DNA of 55,415 bases from Flavobacteriales bacterium UBA852 (lineage in GTDB: Bacteria; Bacteroidota; Bacteroidia; Flavobacteriales_E; Vicingaceae), in the NCBI GenBank assembly GCA_002295925.1, contig DBGO01000011.1:58273-113687 (forward strand), written 5' to 3'. The notes beneath the pieces were generated by a model. The model ran no database searches and was not told the origin of the DNA. It worked only from the letters and a program-made list of their open reading frames with translations. Of this stretch, positions 42,338 to 52,800 are shown piece by piece. A program made the position numbers and the translations under genes. Every line of letters begins with the position of its first letter. Position 1 is the first letter of the stretch.

Positions 42338-43129
42338 TTATAAATCATTTGCTTGTGCAATCAATTCTGCCAAATCAAATACATTTACTTTATCTTGCTT
42401 TTCTTTAAGTTTTACACCGTCTGTAATCATGGTCATACAAAACGGACAACCTGTAGCAATAATATCAGGGGTTAGGGTAAGTGCTTCTTCGGTGCGTTCT
42501 TCGTTTATTTCTTTATTTCCTTTTTCGGCTTCTTTAAACATTTGTGCACCACCGGCTCCACAACATAAACCGTTGGTTTTGCAACGTTTCATTTCAACCA
42601 ATTCGCCGTCTAATTTTTCAATCAAATCGCGCGGTGCTTCATACACATCATTACCGCGTCCCAAATAGCAAGGATCGTGAAAAGTGATTTTTTTGCCTTT
42701 AAAAGCTCCACCTTGAACGGCTAATTTCCCTTGGTCGATTAATTGTTGTAAAAATTGAGAATGATGCAATACTTCGTAATTTCCGCCAAGCTCGGGATAT
42801 TCATTTTTTAGCGTATTGAAACAATGCGGACAAGTGGTTACAATTTTTTTCACTTCATAGGCATTAAGCACTTGAATATTGCCCATTGCCTGCATTTGAA
42901 AAGTAAACTCGTTTCCGGCACGTTTTGCTGGGTCGCCGGTGCAACTTTCTTCTGTTCCCAATACTGCAAATTTAACACCTGTTGCATTAAGGATTTTCAC
43001 AAATGCACGGGTTATTTTTTTGGCTCTGTCGTCAAAACTTCCGGCACAGCCAACCCAAAACAATACTTCGGGTTTGTCGCCGGCAGCCATCATTTCTGCC
43101 ATTGTGGGAACTTTCAATACATCAGTCAT
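42338..43129 (-). CDS. CCG-domain Fe-S oxidoreductase subunit (HdrB/GlpC-like)
   Basis: A 263-residue protein with two CCG-type cysteine modules: the second is DPCYLGRGNDVYEAPRD...LCCGAGGAQMF...CPFC and the first is degenerate (CAGSFDDR..., CTGDPAKRAG, CPHCFNTLKNEYP). Such domains bind non-cubane 4Fe-4S clusters in heterodisulfide reductase and glycolate or glycerol-3-phosphate dehydrogenases. It follows the membrane Fe-S protein by 22 nt, so the pair is probably a small membrane-bound electron-transfer complex. The electron donor and acceptor are unknown. Confidence 0.88.
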   Translation of the reverse strand: MTDVLKVPTMAEMMAAGDKPEVLFWVGCAGSFDDRAKKITRAFVKILNATGVKFAVLGTEESCTGDPAKRAGNEFTFQMQAMGNIQVLNAYEVKKIVTTCPHCFNTLKNEYPELGGNYEVLHHSQFLQQLIDQGKLAVQGGAFKGKKITFHDPCYLGRGNDVYEAPRDLIEKLDGELVEMKRCKTNGLCCGAGGAQMFKEAEKGNKEINEERTEEALTLTPDIIATGCPFCMTMITDGVKLKEKQDKVNVFDLAELIAQANDL

Positions 43130-43151
43130 AGTATAAGTTTTTTCTTAATAA

Positions 43152-44474
43152 TTAAGCTTCATTTTTCCAATTTAAACGGTCGGCTTGTGAAAACTGCCAT
43201 GGTGCGCCGTTGTTCTCAATATTTGTAAGCATCATTGTCCATTCTTGCGGTGCTTTACTTTCTTCCATAATTAAATATCGACGTAAATCGATAATGATAG
43301 AAACCGGATCGATATTTACCGGACATTCCTCTGTACAAGCATTACAAGTAGTACAAGCCAATACTTCTTCTTCGCTAATATAATCGCGAAGCAATGATTT
43401 TCCGTCATCTTTAAATTCTCCGCCATTGCTGTCTATGTTTTTCCCTACTTCTTCCAAACGGTCCCGGGTGTCCATCATAATTTTTCGTGGCGAAAGTTTT
43501 TTACCCGTGATATTTGCCGGGCAAGCCGATGTACATCGCCCACACTCGGTACAAGAGTATGCATTCATTAATTGTACCCAGTTTAAATCAAAAACATCTT
43601 TTGCTCCAAATCTTTCCGGCTCTCCTTGAGGTTCGGCAGGTGCAGCAAACGGATCGGCATTAGGATCCATCATTAATTCCACTTCTTTTTTCACCGATTC
43701 AAGATTATCTAATTTTCCTTTTGGATCTAGCTTAGAGTAATATACATTTGGGAATGCCAATATAATATGGAAATGTTTTGAATAAGGCAAGTAATTCAAA
43801 AATCCTAAAATACCAACAATATGGAACCACCACATTCCTCTTTCGAACATAATTAACGCACTGTCAGACATTCCGCTTAACAATGGGGCCAAAAAAACGC
43901 TTACCGGATATGCTCCGGCTTTTACGTAATGGTCAACACCTCGTTGTTGTAAATTGTAATCGGCAGCATCCATCAATAAAAATGCTGACATCAATAAAAT
44001 TTCAAATATTAAGATAAGGTTGGCATCGGTATAGGGCCATCCTTTCATTTCGGGTTTATGAAAACGTGGAATTTTAAGAATATTTCTTCTGATTAAAAAG
44101 ATTAAACAAGCCAATGCAACCAATATTGCCAACACCTCAAACGAACCGATAAGTCCATTGTAAACCGGACCTAAAAATGAAAATACGCGATGTGTACCAA
44201 AAATTCCGTCTATAATAATTTCCAATACTTCCAAATTGATAATTACAAAACCAACATACACGATAATATGCAAAATTCCGGCTATTGGACGTTTAACCAT
44301 TTTTGATTGCCCCAGCGCAACTTTTATCATCAACTTCAGGCGTTCGTCTTTGCGGTCGCTTCGGTCAATATCTTTGCCCAGTTTAATGTTTCGAACAATA
44401 AATTTTACATGCTTGGCAAATAATAATACTGCTGCTGCAAAAATTAAAATAAAAATAATGTTGCTGATTCCCAT
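43152..44474 (-). CDS. Membrane-anchored 4Fe-4S dicluster protein (HdrE/C-like)
   Basis: A 440-residue fusion of an N-terminal membrane part with about five helices (FILIFAAAVLLFAKHV; ILHIIVYVGFVIINLEVLEIII; FEVLAILVALACLIFLI and others) and a C-terminal ferredoxin domain. The ferredoxin domain has two CxxCxxCxxxCP clusters (CTECGRCTSACPANI and CTTCNACTEECPVNI). Histidines in the helices (for example HIIVYVG and WWFHIVGILGFLNY) could bind b-type haem, like NarI or HdrE. It likely passes electrons between the quinone pool and the downstream CCG protein. The conserved position behind mlaD in Bacteroidota is suggestive but unexplained. Confidence 0.87.
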   Translation of the reverse strand: MGISNIIFILIFAAAVLLFAKHVKFIVRNIKLGKDIDRSDRKDERLKLMIKVALGQSKMVKRPIAGILHIIVYVGFVIINLEVLEIIIDGIFGTHRVFSFLGPVYNGLIGSFEVLAILVALACLIFLIRRNILKIPRFHKPEMKGWPYTDANLILIFEILLMSAFLLMDAADYNLQQRGVDHYVKAGAYPVSVFLAPLLSGMSDSALIMFERGMWWFHIVGILGFLNYLPYSKHFHIILAFPNVYYSKLDPKGKLDNLESVKKEVELMMDPNADPFAAPAEPQGEPERFGAKDVFDLNWVQLMNAYSCTECGRCTSACPANITGKKLSPRKIMMDTRDRLEEVGKNIDSNGGEFKDDGKSLLRDYISEEEVLACTTCNACTEECPVNIDPVSIIIDLRRYLIMEESKAPQEWTMMLTNIENNGAPWQFSQADRLNWKNEA

Positions 44475-44539
44475 CTTTTCAAAGTTTAGTTTCTCAAAAT
44501 TCCAAAAAAATCATATTCAATTATAATGCACAGATAATT

Positions 44540-45520
44540 TTACTCTGTAGGTTTGTATTTATCGCGTCTGCCGAAGATTGAAAAATGAACATATCTTCCG
44601 GGATTTATACGCATATCTTTTAGTAATTTATCCAAATCTTCAGCAGATTTTTCCAAATTATAATACAAAGTATCATTATTGATAAGTTTACCCATTGTGC
44701 CGTCTCCTTCGTTAATTTTTTGCATAATGTCGGAAACATCAGCCAATGCTTTTTTGGCATTATTTACTGTTTGTGTAATATCGGCAGCAGCCAATGAGTC
44801 TGATATAGCCGAAAGATTGGTTAAGGTATTATCCAAATTATCCGAATTATTTTTAAAGGTAGTAGTAACGGCAGACAAATTACTTGTAATGTGTGCTATT
44901 TTACCCTTTTCGGAAATAAGCAATGTATCTAATGTTCGCGTAGCAAACTCAAGATTTTTGAGTGTTTTTTCGAATTGTCCCAAGCCGGTTTCTATATTTT
45001 TTCGCGCATTTTCATTCAAGATAATTTGCACCACTTCTATTGCCGAATCAAGTGAAGAAATTAATTCTTCAGCTTTTAATTTTAGCGGTAAAATTTGTTG
45101 GTTTACTTCTTCTTTGAGTGATGCCTCAACAGCGGTTTGCAGTTCTTGTTCAGGCTCAAGCGGCTCTGCAGATTGCCCTAATTCAATTTGTATTGCCTTT
45201 GAACCGAGAATATCGGCACTTACAATTTTTGCCTTACTGTCTTTGGGTATAAATACTTCTTCGTAATCAATTTGTAAAGTAAGCTTTACTTTTCCAGTTT
45301 TAGGGTCGGCAAAATCAATTTTCTTGACCAAACCAATTTGCACACCGCTTAATACTACCGGACTGGAAACGGTTATTCCATCTACACGATCGTATTGCGC
45401 ATAGTATTGGCTGTGCTTTGTCAGAAGATTTGTTCCTTTAAGGAAATTTAATCCCCAAAAGAGTAAAACTACAGCCACTACAACCGTAACACCAATCAGA
45501 ATTTCTTTTTTATATTTCAC
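44540..45520 (-). CDS. MlaD/MCE-family lipid transport protein
   Basis: A 326-residue periplasmic protein anchored by one N-terminal helix (EILIGVTVVVAVVLLFWGLNFLKG). The MCE domain follows (YYAQYDRVDGITVSSPVVLSGVQIGLVKKIDF, about residues 37-120), and after it a long helical region (NLEFATRTLDTLL and similar heptads) ends in a short tail. MCE proteins form hexameric rings that carry phospholipids between membranes. MlaE and MlaF partners are not in the window. The start lies 1 nt after the amidase stop, so they are cotranscribed. Confidence 0.92.
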   Translation of the reverse strand: MKYKKEILIGVTVVVAVVLLFWGLNFLKGTNLLTKHSQYYAQYDRVDGITVSSPVVLSGVQIGLVKKIDFADPKTGKVKLTLQIDYEEVFIPKDSKAKIVSADILGSKAIQIELGQSAEPLEPEQELQTAVEASLKEEVNQQILPLKLKAEELISSLDSAIEVVQIILNENARKNIETGLGQFEKTLKNLEFATRTLDTLLISEKGKIAHITSNLSAVTTTFKNNSDNLDNTLTNLSAISDSLAAADITQTVNNAKKALADVSDIMQKINEGDGTMGKLINNDTLYYNLEKSAEDLDKLLKDMRINPGRYVHFSIFGRRDKYKPTE

Positions 45521-45521
45521 A

Positions 45522-46670
45522 CTACTGGTTTTTAAGTTTTTTAACCGCCTCGCTTACTGCTATTCGTTCATTATTTTCAAAAGCAACAATAAAGGCATCT
45601 TTATACCCCAAATCTCTCACTTTTTTTTGCAAATTTACAGCATTTTCGAAAGATTTTTCATTTCCAACATAATATCTGTATAATCCGCCGTGTTCAGAAT
45701 ACGAAACATTCTTCAATCCTTTGAAGTTTTGTGGCAACGTTTCTACCTTTTTTGGCGAAGTGGCTATTTGCACTTTAAATACAATGCCCAAGTCATTATT
45801 TTCACTTGTTTCGTTTGAAGACTCAACAGAAGCATTTGGTTCATTCCCCTGCTGATTATCAGAATTTTGCTCCGAATTATCCGAAGAGGAATTCATTTTT
45901 TCTTCCAATTCTTTTTTATACTCTTTAAATGCTCTGTAAATTGCCGAAGCCATATAATCTTGCCCAATTTTTGAATTTAGAAATTTTTCTTCGTCTTTAT
46001 TGGTTAAAAAACCTGTTTCTATCAATACACTGGGCATAGCTGTTTGGTGCAAAACCAAAAATCCGGCTTGGCGCACGCCTCTGTCTTTGCGCCCTACCCG
46101 CTCCCTGAATTGCGTTTGAATTTTATTGGCAAAATCGATGCTTTGCGCCAAATAGGCATTTTGCATCAAAGTAAGGGCTATGTATGATTCCGGACTGTTC
46201 GGGTCAAAGTTTTCATATTTATTTTGATAATCATCTTCGTATAAAATAACCGAGTTTTCGCGTTGCGCTACTTTTAAGTTTGATTCGGTTTTATGCAGTC
46301 CCATCACATACGTTTCGGTACCGTAAGCTGCCGGTTGCCCCGAATTGACATGAATACAAATAAACAAATCGGCATTTGCCTTGTTGGCAATTTTTGCACG
46401 CTCATACAAAGGAACAAAAACATCGGTTTTTCTTGTATAGATTACCTCTACATCCGGAAAATTGAGCTCGATATATTCGCCCAATTTTAAAGCAATGGCT
46501 AAAGCTATATCTTTTTCGTTTGAAAATGAACCGTGACAACCACCGTCATGTCCGCCATGCCCGGCATCTATCACCACTTTTTTCAGCTTATATTCCGATT
46601 GCGCTTCCGAATTTTGCACAAAAAGTATAACAAAAGATAAAATAATAAGGTATTTTGCCCGATGCATCAT
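45522..46670 (-). CDS. N-acetylmuramoyl-L-alanine amidase with SPOR-like domain
   Basis: A periplasmic zinc amidase (Amidase_3, AmiA/B/C type) that cuts septal peptidoglycan. From Met at 46670 there are 382 residues: a signal peptide (AKYLIILSFVILFVQNSEAQ), the catalytic domain with VVIDAGHGGHDGGCHGS, KDIALAIALKLGEYIE, HVNSG and VLIETGFLTNKDEE, a Glu/Ser/Asn-rich linker and a C-terminal SPOR-like domain (FKVQIATSPKKVE...GLYRYYVGNEKSFENAVNL) that may target denuded glycan at the division site. The frame is open to 46892, but the extra 74 residues lie over the divergent lptD. It leads the mlaD and Fe-S gene run. Confidence 0.93.
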   Translation of the reverse strand: MMHRAKYLIILSFVILFVQNSEAQSEYKLKKVVIDAGHGGHDGGCHGSFSNEKDIALAIALKLGEYIELNFPDVEVIYTRKTDVFVPLYERAKIANKANADLFICIHVNSGQPAAYGTETYVMGLHKTESNLKVAQRENSVILYEDDYQNKYENFDPNSPESYIALTLMQNAYLAQSIDFANKIQTQFRERVGRKDRGVRQAGFLVLHQTAMPSVLIETGFLTNKDEEKFLNSKIGQDYMASAIYRAFKEYKKELEEKMNSSSDNSEQNSDNQQGNEPNASVESSNETSENNDLGIVFKVQIATSPKKVETLPQNFKGLKNVSYSEHGGLYRYYVGNEKSFENAVNLQKKVRDLGYKDAFIVAFENNERIAVSEAVKKLKNQ

Positions 46671-46694
46671 CCGTTGTAATTGATAAAAATTAGT

Positions 46695-46702
46695 TAGTTT
46701 TG
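46695..46702 (+). promoter_or_regulatory. Possible promoter -7 element for lptD
   Basis: TAGTTTTG matches TAnnTTTG. A GTTG at 46673-46676, 18 nt upstream, could serve as a weak -33 element. The leader to the TTG at 46762 would be about 53 nt, overlapping the divergent amidase promoter. Confidence 0.4.
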
Positions 46703-46742
46703 GCTGATTAAAAACCATTTGTAGTAATATCTTCAATTTATA

Positions 46743-46750
46743 CAAAAATA
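46743..46750 (-). promoter_or_regulatory. Promoter -7 element for the amidase-mlaD run
   Basis: TATTTTTG on the minus strand matches TAnnTTTG and lies 73 nt upstream of the amidase ATG, inside the leader of lptD. Confidence 0.45.
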
Positions 46751-46761
46751 GTATTAATACC

Positions 46762-49290
46762 TTGCTTTTAAAACTCACATCAAAGCAGTTACTAACAATC
46801 ATTTGTTGTTTATTTTGGGTTTTTGCTTCAAAAGCAAATTCTTCATTCATTAACAGCATAACATTCAGTATTAACGACAGCATCATTGACACTATTGTAT
46901 CGCCCGATGCTCCGGAAGATATTGTTTCGTACAGTGCCCAAGATTCTATCCTGTTTGATATGGATGAGCAAAAAATATACCTTTTTGGAAATGCAGAGGT
47001 ATATTATGAAAATATTTCGCTGAAAGCCGCTCAATTAATTATTGATTTAGACTCAAATATTGTTACAGCAAAAGGCGTTATCGACTCCTCAGGAAACTAT
47101 ATCGGGAAACCTGAATTTGCCGATGGTCCGCAAACTTTCACAGCTCATTCTATTCGCTATAATTTTGACACTAAAAAAGGTAAAATTAAAGATGTTGTTA
47201 CGCAAGACGGCGAAGGATATATTCACGGTAAAGAAGTGAAACGGTTGCCCTCGGAAGTTGTTTATATAAAAAATGGAAAATTTACCACCTGTAATTTAGA
47301 GGAACCACATTTTTATTTCAATGCCAGTAAATTAAAAGTTATACCTGATGATAAAATTGTGAGCGGACCGGCAAACTTGGTTATTGAAGGAATACCTACT
47401 CCTTTGGGCGTTCCTTTTGGAATTTTCCCCAATAAAAAAGGACATAAATCGGGAATAATTATTCCACAACCCGGCGAAAGTACAACGCAAGGTTTTTTCT
47501 TAATAAACGGTGGTTATTATTGGGCGATAAACGAAAAATTAGCCCTACAATTGACCGGCGATATTTACTCGAAAGGAAGCTGGGGTTCAAAACTTTATGC
47601 TCCTTACAGAGTTCGCTACCGTTACTCGGGAAATATGAATTTAAGCTTTTCGAATATTACCAATTCATACAAAGAGTTCCCGGATTACAGTGTAAAACGA
47701 GAATTTTTTGTCCGGTGGCAACACAACCAGGATGCGGCGGCAAGACCTAATTCTCGCTTTACGGCAAATATCAATTTTGGTACGGCAACCAATTTCCAAA
47801 ATAATTTCAACACCAATACCAATGATTATTTATCAAACACTTTCAACTCGAATGTATCGTACTATAAAAAATTTGCCAACAGCCCGTTTTCATTATCATT
47901 GAACGGAAGGCATTCTCAAAACAACAAAACACACAACGTATCCATCAGTTTGCCCGAAGTAGCGTTGACAGCCACAAGAGTATTCCCGTTTAAACGAAAA
48001 CAAAATATAGGACAACCCAAATGGTATGAAAAAATTGGGGTAAGCTATACGATGAATGCAAAAAATGAAATAAATATCGCCGATTCATTATTGGTTATCA
48101 ATGATTTAGAAAATGTTTTTTACCGCTACAGCAAAAACGGAATTAAACACAATATACCCATTAGCACTTCATTAAAACTGATGAAATATTTTACATTAAC
48201 ACCATCTGTAAACTATACTGAATTATGGTATTTTAATTCGATAAACAAAACGGTTGACAGTCAAAACCAAGTGATTACAGATACAATCCAAGCGTTTTCT
48301 ACTGCAAGAAAATTTAATTCGGGAATGCGGTTAACAACTAAACTTTACGGAACGTATCGTTTCAAAAACAAAAAACTTCCGGCAGTAAGACACGTAATTA
48401 CGCCCAGCATTGGATTCACCTATTCTCCGGAAATAAATACCGGATTAAAACAATATTCAGACACTTCAGGCAATGAAATTTCATATTCCATCTATCAAAC
48501 GGGAATTTACGGACGACCCGACACTAAAAAAACAGAAGCACTGACTTTCAATATTTTGAACAATATAGAAATGAAAGTAAAATCAAAAAAAGACACATTG
48601 AAAGGTGAGAAAAAAATTAAATTACTTGAAAATTTAGGGATAAGCGGCTCTTATAACTTTGCTGCCGATTCGATGAACCTCTCAACTATAAAAGTGAATG
48701 GTAGAACTCGCTTTACCAAAACCACGGCCTTTACATTCAACGCCACACTCGACCCTTATGCTATAAATAATTCTACTCGCATAAACCTGTTGGAATGGGA
48801 AAAGACTCAATCGTTAGGTAGATTGACAAATGCCAATGCCGCCCTTGTTTTACAACTGAAAAGCAAGAAAAAAAATAAAAAAATTAGCAATCTAAACAAT
48901 AATGACACTGATAATCCATTAAAAGAATACGTTAAAGAACACCCTGAAGAATTTATTGACTATACTATTCCTTGGACTTTAAACATCAGCTACAATGTAA
49001 ATTACTCCAAACCTTTATTGAAAGAAACTATTACACAAACATTAAACTTCAATGGTGATGTTAGTTTAACCCCTAAGTGGAAGCTCGGATTTACAAGTGG
49101 TTACGATTTTATTCAGAATGATATTTCATACACTTCTATTGACATTTACAGAGATTTACATTGTTGGGAAATGCGTGTTAACGTAATTCCTTTTGGACCA
49201 CGGCAAAGTTATATTTTCACCCTTCAGGTAAAAGCAAGCATGTTGCAAGATTTAAAAATTACCAAACGCAGCTTGCCGAATATTTTTTAA
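46762..49290 (+). CDS. lptD: LPS-assembly protein LptD (Bacteroidota type, TTG start)
   Basis: The outer-membrane barrel that inserts LPS. The 842-residue protein has a signal peptide (QLLTIICCLFWVFASKANS) and an OstA/LptA-like jellyroll (DMDEQKIYLFGNAEVYYENISLKAAQLIID in pieces, residues about 65-200). A long C-terminal barrel follows, with the conserved GIPTPLGVPFGIFPNKKGHKSGIIIPQPGES region and alternating aromatic strands to the end (YIFTLQVKASMLQDLKI). No ATG precedes the signal peptide; the TTG at 46762 is the best start. It is divergent from the amidase gene across 91 nt with overlapping promoters. Confidence 0.9.
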   Translation: MLLKLTSKQLLTIICCLFWVFASKANSSFINSITFSINDSIIDTIVSPDAPEDIVSYSAQDSILFDMDEQKIYLFGNAEVYYENISLKAAQLIIDLDSNIVTAKGVIDSSGNYIGKPEFADGPQTFTAHSIRYNFDTKKGKIKDVVTQDGEGYIHGKEVKRLPSEVVYIKNGKFTTCNLEEPHFYFNASKLKVIPDDKIVSGPANLVIEGIPTPLGVPFGIFPNKKGHKSGIIIPQPGESTTQGFFLINGGYYWAINEKLALQLTGDIYSKGSWGSKLYAPYRVRYRYSGNMNLSFSNITNSYKEFPDYSVKREFFVRWQHNQDAAARPNSRFTANINFGTATNFQNNFNTNTNDYLSNTFNSNVSYYKKFANSPFSLSLNGRHSQNNKTHNVSISLPEVALTATRVFPFKRKQNIGQPKWYEKIGVSYTMNAKNEINIADSLLVINDLENVFYRYSKNGIKHNIPISTSLKLMKYFTLTPSVNYTELWYFNSINKTVDSQNQVITDTIQAFSTARKFNSGMRLTTKLYGTYRFKNKKLPAVRHVITPSIGFTYSPEINTGLKQYSDTSGNEISYSIYQTGIYGRPDTKKTEALTFNILNNIEMKVKSKKDTLKGEKKIKLLENLGISGSYNFAADSMNLSTIKVNGRTRFTKTTAFTFNATLDPYAINNSTRINLLEWEKTQSLGRLTNANAALVLQLKSKKKNKKISNLNNNDTDNPLKEYVKEHPEEFIDYTIPWTLNISYNVNYSKPLLKETITQTLNFNGDVSLTPKWKLGFTSGYDFIQNDISYTSIDIYRDLHCWEMRVNVIPFGPRQSYIFTLQVKASMLQDLKITKRSLPNIF

Positions 49291-49335
49291 TTTCACTCTT
49301 ATGCTTTGCATTAGAATATATGTATTTCTTTATTC

Positions 49336-49343
49336 TACCTTTG
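49336..49343 (+). promoter_or_regulatory. Promoter -7 element for the small secreted protein and adhesin
   Basis: TACCTTTG matches TAnnTTTG and lies 60 nt before the ATG at 49404. A TTTG at 49305-49308 is 27 nt upstream, too far for a standard -33 element. Confidence 0.5.
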
Positions 49344-49403
49344 ATAAAGCAACTTAATTTGAACAAATTACGTTTATCATTTAGCTTATTAAATTTAAAA
49401 AGT

Positions 49404-49820
49404 ATGAAGAAGATTTATATATCAATCATTATGTCTATTATTCTAATAAGTTCTTTTGCACAAGACAAAAGCTCCAAATCAATAATTATTAGCAACAGCT
49501 ATACAGACATTACACATTACGAGAAGTATAAAATAATTAGCTGTTATTTTAATAATATTGAAAATGAGATTATTAACAATTTCCTGTCAGAGTTAAAATC
49601 TACCCAAGGATTAAACGTATTATCTGATAAAAACATTGAAAATCCAAATAGAATTCTCTTCACAAAAATCCGTTTGGAAAATAATTTCGACAAAGAAAAA
49701 TTAATGTCTATACTAAATAAATATTCTATCACACATATAATAATTGATGGTAAACCTACAACTATTGAGGAATATTTCAACAGTGTAAATAAAATTAAGT
49801 CAAATGGTATAATCAAATAA
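49404..49820 (+). CDS. Small exported hypothetical protein (138 aa)
   Basis: I do not recognise this protein. From the ATG at 49404 it has a signal peptide (MKKIYISIIMSIILISSFAQ) and a 118-residue mature part with a strand-rich N-terminus (KSIIISNSYTDITHYEKYKIISCYF) and Lys/Asn/Ile-rich helices. There is no sorting signal. The frame is open upstream, but the extra 28 residues would precede the signal peptide. It lies 7 nt before the T9SS adhesin gene with a promoter at 49336, so it is probably coexpressed as a chaperone-like or accessory periplasmic protein. That role is inferred only from position. Confidence 0.6.
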   Translation: MKKIYISIIMSIILISSFAQDKSSKSIIISNSYTDITHYEKYKIISCYFNNIENEIINNFLSELKSTQGLNVLSDKNIENPNRILFTKIRLENNFDKEKLMSILNKYSITHIIIDGKPTTIEEYFNSVNKIKSNGIIK

Positions 49821-49827
49821 TGAAATT

Positions 49828-52800
49828 ATGAAAAAATATATCCTTCTTGTTATTTTTATAGTTCCTCTTTTTTCTTTAGCACAAACATACACCATAGACC
49901 AAGGTGGAAATATAGCTACTTGTAGCGCAACATTATACGATAGTGGCAGTGGAAGTGGTAATTATGGAAATAATGAAAACGAAGTTATTACATTTTGCAG
50001 CGACAATTCTACATGCGTGCAAGTAACATTTAACAGTTTTAATCTTGACAGCAATGACTTTTTATATATTTATAATGGACCTAATACTGCCAGTCAATTA
50101 TTAGCTGTCCTTACAGGCAGTAGCTTACCGCCAAGTTATTCTTCATTTTTCGGGTGTTTAACGTTTCAATTTGTATCTAACGACACTATAACTTCAAGTG
50201 GATTCTCTGCTTCAATTACATGTGGCACATGTACTTTTAGTGGTGGAGGAAATGGAACACTTACCCCTGCATATGACAATGAAGCTTGCGGATTAAATTT
50301 TACTCAAGTTTCACAAAAAGTAACAACCAGATATGCCACTCCTGCAGGCACAGGTTTACCAACTACACTTAATGTTAGTGGATTACCTGCTCCAAATACT
50401 TGTTGGGCAATTGAAAAGGCATTGCTTTATTGGACAGAATCTTCAAATAGCAATGGAAATGTTAGCGTGACACTCACTAATCCTTCATCTCAAACATACA
50501 ATTACAATGTTTCACCGGTAGGAGTTGGACCGGATAAATGTTGGAATACCACCTATACAACCAACTATAGGATTGATGTTACTGCAGCTATAGCCGGGAA
50601 TGGCAATTATACACTTAATATTTCCAGTGGAGCTTGGAATGTTGATGGAGTAACCCTTTTTATTGTTTATAGAGATTTTACCGCACCCTATACAGGACGA
50701 TTAATGATTAATGATGGCCTTATAGTTGCTAATGGTTCCGGAACCGATCCTGTTTATGTTGCTATAAATAATGTAAATGCCTGTGCAAATTCAACTTCAG
50801 CCACGGCATTTATGATGATAGGAGATATGCAAGATAATATAAATAGTGGTAGTCATGGAGCAACATTAAACGGAAGTACCTTTACTTTTCCAAATAATTT
50901 TTGGAATTACGATCAAACTTCTACAACAATAAATGCAGGACAAGCAAGCGTTCAATATGGTGCAAATGGATATACAAATGATTGTTACTCTGTTGTTGCT
51001 GCTGGCATTTATTATCAAACAAATTGTTTAAGTTGTCCTTCTAATGCGTTTTCTGTACCTATAACACAAACGGTTCAAACATGTTCGGGAGGAGATATTG
51101 TTGCCAACCCCGGAGGTGGAGCGCCTCCTTTCTCGTATCAATGGAATACTGGGGATACTACTCAATCACTAACAGGCTTAGGACAAGGAACATATATAGT
51201 TACTGTTACCGATAATATTGGTTGTCAAGCTACTGACTCAATAACAGTAACTGCTCCTCCACCTTTGTCACTTTCAAGCTCAATAGTTGATGTAACATGT
51301 AATGGAGCTAATAACGGGTCTGTAGCGGTAACTCCTAGCGGAGGAACTCCACCATATTCATATTCATGGAGTAATGGAGGAACAACAAATGCAATAACCG
51401 GACTTGGCCCCGGCTCTTACACTGTAACTGTAACTGATGCCTTAAACTGTTCGATTTCCGGTTCTTACAATGTAAATTCACCTCAAACAATTACTATAAA
51501 CTTTAACACATATAATGTTAATTGTTTTGGAGGAAACAATGGTAGTATTCAAGCAAATGTTAATGGAGGAACCTTACCATATACTTACTCGTGGTCTTCA
51601 GGACAAACAACAGATTCAATCTCATCATTATCTGCAGGCACTTATATTTTAACTGTTACAGATGCAAACAATTGTATAGCTGTAGATTCTGCAAATATTA
51701 TCGAACCGCCGTTATTAACAACTACAATTTCCGGCACAAATTTATTTTGTTTTAACGACAACTCAGGCACAGCAAACGTTAGTATTTCCGGTGGCACTCA
51801 ACCATATTCCATCCTTTGGAATACAGGAAGTAATTCAGCAAATATTAATGGGCTTAGTGCCGGTATGTACTATGTTAATATAATAGATGCTAATGGGTGT
51901 TCGGCAAATGACTCTATACTTTTAACAGAGCCACCTTTACTTAACGACTCTTTTATTGTAACTGATGTTTTATGTAATGGTGATGCAACTGGGGGAATTC
52001 AATTATTTCCTTATGGAGGCACATCTCCATATTCTTTTAGCTGGAATAATGGTGCTACATCCCAAAATTTAACAAATGTTCCTGCAGGAACGTATATTTC
52101 AACAATTACCGACTCTAATGGCTGTACAAAAATTGACACTATTATAATTAATGAACCATCTCCTATTTCAACTTCTTTTAATTCCATTCCAACATGTAAA
52201 GATTCTTGTTTCGGACAAATTCAATTGTCATATTCAGGAGGTATTCCTCCCTATCAGCTTATTTGGGAAACCGGTGATACTAATGTAAATATATTGGATA
52301 GCTTATGTCAAGATTACTATTCCTTTTCTTTAACTGACTCCAATGGGTGTATTATTCAAGACAGTATAGCTGTTGGATTATTAAGCCAGATAAACGCATA
52401 TTTTGTTTTTAATCCTGATTCAGAATATGCTCCTGTACAAGTTTCATTTATTGATAGTTCTTCGGGAACAATTACAGGTTGGTTATGGGATTTTGGCAAT
52501 AACACTACTTCTACTACACAAAATCCTAATGTCACATATAATCAAGACGGCACATATACTGTAACATTAATAGTAACAGACTCTTTGGGATGTGCAGATA
52601 CATATACGAAAGAAATAACAGTACTTCCCCCAACATCAATTTTGGTACCCAATGTATTTTCACCAAATAATGATGGAATAAATGATGTTTTCACTATTAA
52701 AAGTAGCTTTATCAAAAGTGTTCACGGTCAAATATTTAACCGCTGGGGAAATCTGCTTTTTGAATGGACACATCCAAAAGGATATTGGGACGGTAGAACT

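Noticed and set aside
44679..45266. 195-codon plus-strand reading frame opposite mlaD
   Set aside because: A serine-rich shadow of the MCE gene on the other strand, with no domain and no promoter.
46671..46892. N-terminal extension of the amidase to 46892
   Set aside because: The extra 74 residues lie over the divergent lptD and precede a clear signal peptide, which must be N-terminal.
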